In this document: one piece after another, positions 62,419-64,000 of the stretch
Layout: each line of letters starts with the position of its first letter
Position numbering within the stretch: position 1 is the stretch's first letter
Source of the DNA: Gilichinskyi gelida
Lineage (GTDB): Bacteria; Acidobacteriota; Thermoanaerobaculia; Gp7-AA8
Assembly (NCBI GenBank): GCA_038040385.1
Contig: JBBPII010000010.1
Span: 1 to 64,000, forward strand
Length of the DNA: 64,000 nucleotides
Direction of reading: 5' to 3'
Translations under genes and position numbers: made by a program
Notes under the pieces: generated by a model
The model's input: only the letters and a program-made list of their open reading frames with translations
What the model was told of the DNA's origin: nothing
Database searches by the model: none

Positions 62419-64000
62419 ATGGGCATCCCGGAAGCCGAGGCGATTCCATTCGAGCCGCTGGACTTACGCGGCGAGCGGCTGCTCGTCCTCGCTCCCCATC
62501 CGGACGACGAGGTCATCGGCTGCGGCGGGCTCGTGGCTCTCCATCTCCGGGAGGGGCGCAAGGTGCAGGTGGTCGTGGCCACCGACGGCGGCGCGGCGGG
62601 CGATGCCCGGCAGCGGGAGGCGGAGTCGCGCGCGGCGCTCGCATCGCTGGGCGATGCGGAGATCGAGTTTCTGCATTTTCCCGATCGCGGCCTGGCTGAA
62701 AGCGGCGGCTTTTCCGCCGCACTCCGAGACATCCTCGTCCACTTCAGGCCGGATTTGATCGCCGTCCCAAGCGCGATCGAGATCCATCCCGACCATCTCG
62801 CGCTCTCGCGCATCTTCTGCGACGTCGTCGCGCGCGACGCGGCGCTTTTCGCCGACCTCGCGGTCGCGCGCGTCGCGTTCTACGAGGTCAGCCATCCGCT
62901 GCGGCCCAATGCGCTGGTCGACATCACCGCCGTCGCCGAAGCAAAGTACGCCGCGATCGCCATGCACGCCTCGCAGCTCGCCGTCCGCGACTACGTCGCC
63001 TACGCGCGCGGGCTGAACGCGTACCGGGCGATGTCGCTGCCGCCCGGAGTGACGTTCGCCGAGGCGTACTACGTCGTGCCGCTGCCGGAGCTGCGCACCA
63101 CGCCGTTCAGCGCGCTGCGCGCGGCGATGGCCGCGCCGCCGAACGCCGAGGTGGTGCACGAGCCGCTGCCGATCAGTGTCGTGGTGCGGACCAAAGACCG
63201 CCCGGCGTTGCTGCAGGACACCATCGCCTCGGTGCGCGCCACCGGCTATCCCGCGGAGATCGTCGTGGTCAACGACGGCGGCGCGGTGCCCGAGATCGAG
63301 GGGGCGAAAGTCGTCAATCACGACTCCTCGCGCGGCCGCGCCGAGGCGGCAAACAGCGGCGTGCGCGCGGCGTCGTCGGCCTACATCGCCTTCCTCGACG
63401 ACGACGATCTCTACTACCCCGAGCATCTGGCGACATTGTCCAATGCCGCGCGCGTCACTTCGAAGACGCCGTACACAGATGCCGTCTCCGCGTTCGTCTC
63501 GGCGGGCGAGACGCGGTCGCGCATGCGCATCTTCTCCAACGATTTCGACCGCGACCTGCTGTTGATCGACAACTACATCCCGCTGCCGACGCTGCTCATC
63601 CGGCGCGACGCCTTCCTCGACCTCGGCGGCTTCGATCCCGCCTTCGAGCTCTTCGAGGACTGGGACTTCGTGATCCGCCTCGCGCAGCGCGGCGATTTCC
63701 TCCATGTGTCACGGGTCACCTGCGAGATCCGACATGTCGAAGGGGCCGGCTCGATCACGCTGGAGAATCCCGAGGGGACGGAGCGCTTCCGCGCCGCGAA
63801 GCTGCAGGTGTGGAACAAGCACCGGGCACTGCTCGACGACCACGTCTTCGCCAACGCCTTCGAGCGGCTGAAGCGGCGGGCGGCGGCGCTCGCCGGCGAC
63901 GCCGTCGAAGCGCGCGGCGCGCGATCGCTCGCGGAGCAGAACGCCGCCCGGGTCGACCGCCTGGCGGAGCATGACAAGTCGGTCCTGATGCGTGAGCTGC
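62419..64000 (+). CDS. PIG-L deacetylase fused to GT2 glycosyltransferase (3' end outside window)
   Basis: 527 codons visible and open at the edge. Residues about 20-220 are a PIG-L/LmbE zinc deacetylase: LAPHPDDEVIGCGG and EIHPDHLA provide the His/Asp metal ligands. From about residue 245 a GT-A family 2 glycosyltransferase begins: ISVVVRTKDRPALLQDTI, VVNDGG, AFLDDDDLYYPEHL (DxD-like metal site) and FELFEDWDFVIRLAQRG (catalytic ED). The combination suggests removal of an acetyl group from an N-acetylated sugar or precursor coupled to glycosyl transfer in cell-surface polysaccharide synthesis. Substrates are unknown. Confidence 0.92.
   Translation, partial: MGIPEAEAIPFEPLDLRGERLLVLAPHPDDEVIGCGGLVALHLREGRKVQVVVATDGGAAGDARQREAESRAALASLGDAEIEFLHFPDRGLAESGGFSAALRDILVHFRPDLIAVPSAIEIHPDHLALSRIFCDVVARDAALFADLAVARVAFYEVSHPLRPNALVDITAVAEAKYAAIAMHASQLAVRDYVAYARGLNAYRAMSLPPGVTFAEAYYVVPLPELRTTPFSALRAAMAAPPNAEVVHEPLPISVVVRTKDRPALLQDTIASVRATGYPAEIVVVNDGGAVPEIEGAKVVNHDSSRGRAEAANSGVRAASSAYIAFLDDDDLYYPEHLATLSNAARVTSKTPYTDAVSAFVSAGETRSRMRIFSNDFDRDLLLIDNYIPLPTLLIRRDAFLDLGGFDPAFELFEDWDFVIRLAQRGDFLHVSRVTCEIRHVEGAGSITLENPEGTERFRAAKLQVWNKHRALLDDHVFANAFERLKRRAAALAGDAVEARGARSLAEQNAARVDRLAEHDKSVLMREL

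Overview
The window is a GC-rich (roughly two thirds G+C by eye), gene-dense bacterial chromosome segment. The organism is Gram-negative and aerobic: it has a TonB-dependent receptor with an N-terminal carboxypeptidase-regulatory-like domain, lipoproteins, an ETF-linked beta-oxidation pathway and several secreted peptidases. Together with the many palindromic repeats, this looks most like an Acidobacteriota chromosome (Thermoanaerobaculia-like). That is an inference; no 16S rRNA or single-copy phylogenetic marker was analysed.

Region 1 (1-21.8 kb, minus strand) is one long fatty-acid/acyl-CoA degradation block. It starts with a TetR-family regulator and runs through EtfB, EtfA, a membrane Fe-S oxidoreductase, two acyl-CoA dehydrogenases, a TonB-dependent receptor, an SDR, an acyl-CoA ligase, a FadN-type HADH/enoyl-CoA hydratase fusion, a thioesterase, a thiolase, another acyl-CoA dehydrogenase, a MaoC hydratase, an SDR, a phosphotransferase-fold protein, an NADP-dependent oxidoreductase, an enoyl-CoA hydratase and an alpha/beta hydrolase cut by the window edge. 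Most junctions are 4-bp start/stop overlaps (ATGA, GTGA or CTGA), so the genes are probably translationally coupled. A divergent acyl-CoA dehydrogenase shares a palindromic operator with tetR at 21803-21820. Electrons would pass from the dehydrogenases to ETF, then to the Fe-S membrane protein and the quinone pool.

Region 2 (23.4-32.1 kb) holds a small C-terminal-Cys protein, a zinc alcohol dehydrogenase, an MFS transporter, then a lower-GC accessory stretch: a metallophosphoesterase, a possible tandem HU-like protein, an unlisted 58-residue secreted peptide gene with its own terminator, a TPR protein, a ribbon-helix-helix protein, a possible RelE-like protein, and gene fossils (a PHP-phosphoesterase remnant and a duplicated 5' fragment of the MFS gene). 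Region 3 (32.1-34.3 kb) is a textbook groESL operon with a consensus promoter, CIRCE operator and strong terminator.

Region 4 (34.3-56.4 kb) is mixed core and housekeeping: M1, M20 and S10 peptidases, a VOC protein, a broken BNR/DUF2142 chimera, a GNAT enzyme, a PAS-GGDEF-EAL protein, a two-component system, surE-pcm, acylphosphatase-apt, sthA-CBS, queD, a probable pseudokinase-TPR receptor, and an acyl-CoA carboxylase BCCP/biotin carboxylase pair. Region 5 (56.4-60.1 kb) is a sparse accessory stretch (DUF5677-like and TPR proteins) that ends at tRNA-Leu(GAG). Region 6 (60.1-64 kb) has the conserved tpiA-secG-tRNA-Leu order, a GAF-GGDEF cyclase, and a PIG-L deacetylase fused to a GT2 glycosyltransferase that runs off the right edge.

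The most striking property is at least six families of hairpin-forming repeats (called R1-R6 here). Most copies are intergenic, but four lie in frame inside otherwise intact genes (maoC, an acyl-CoA dehydrogenase, etfA and a GGDEF gene), and one sits in a gene fossil. This resembles the translated palindromic elements known from Rickettsia.
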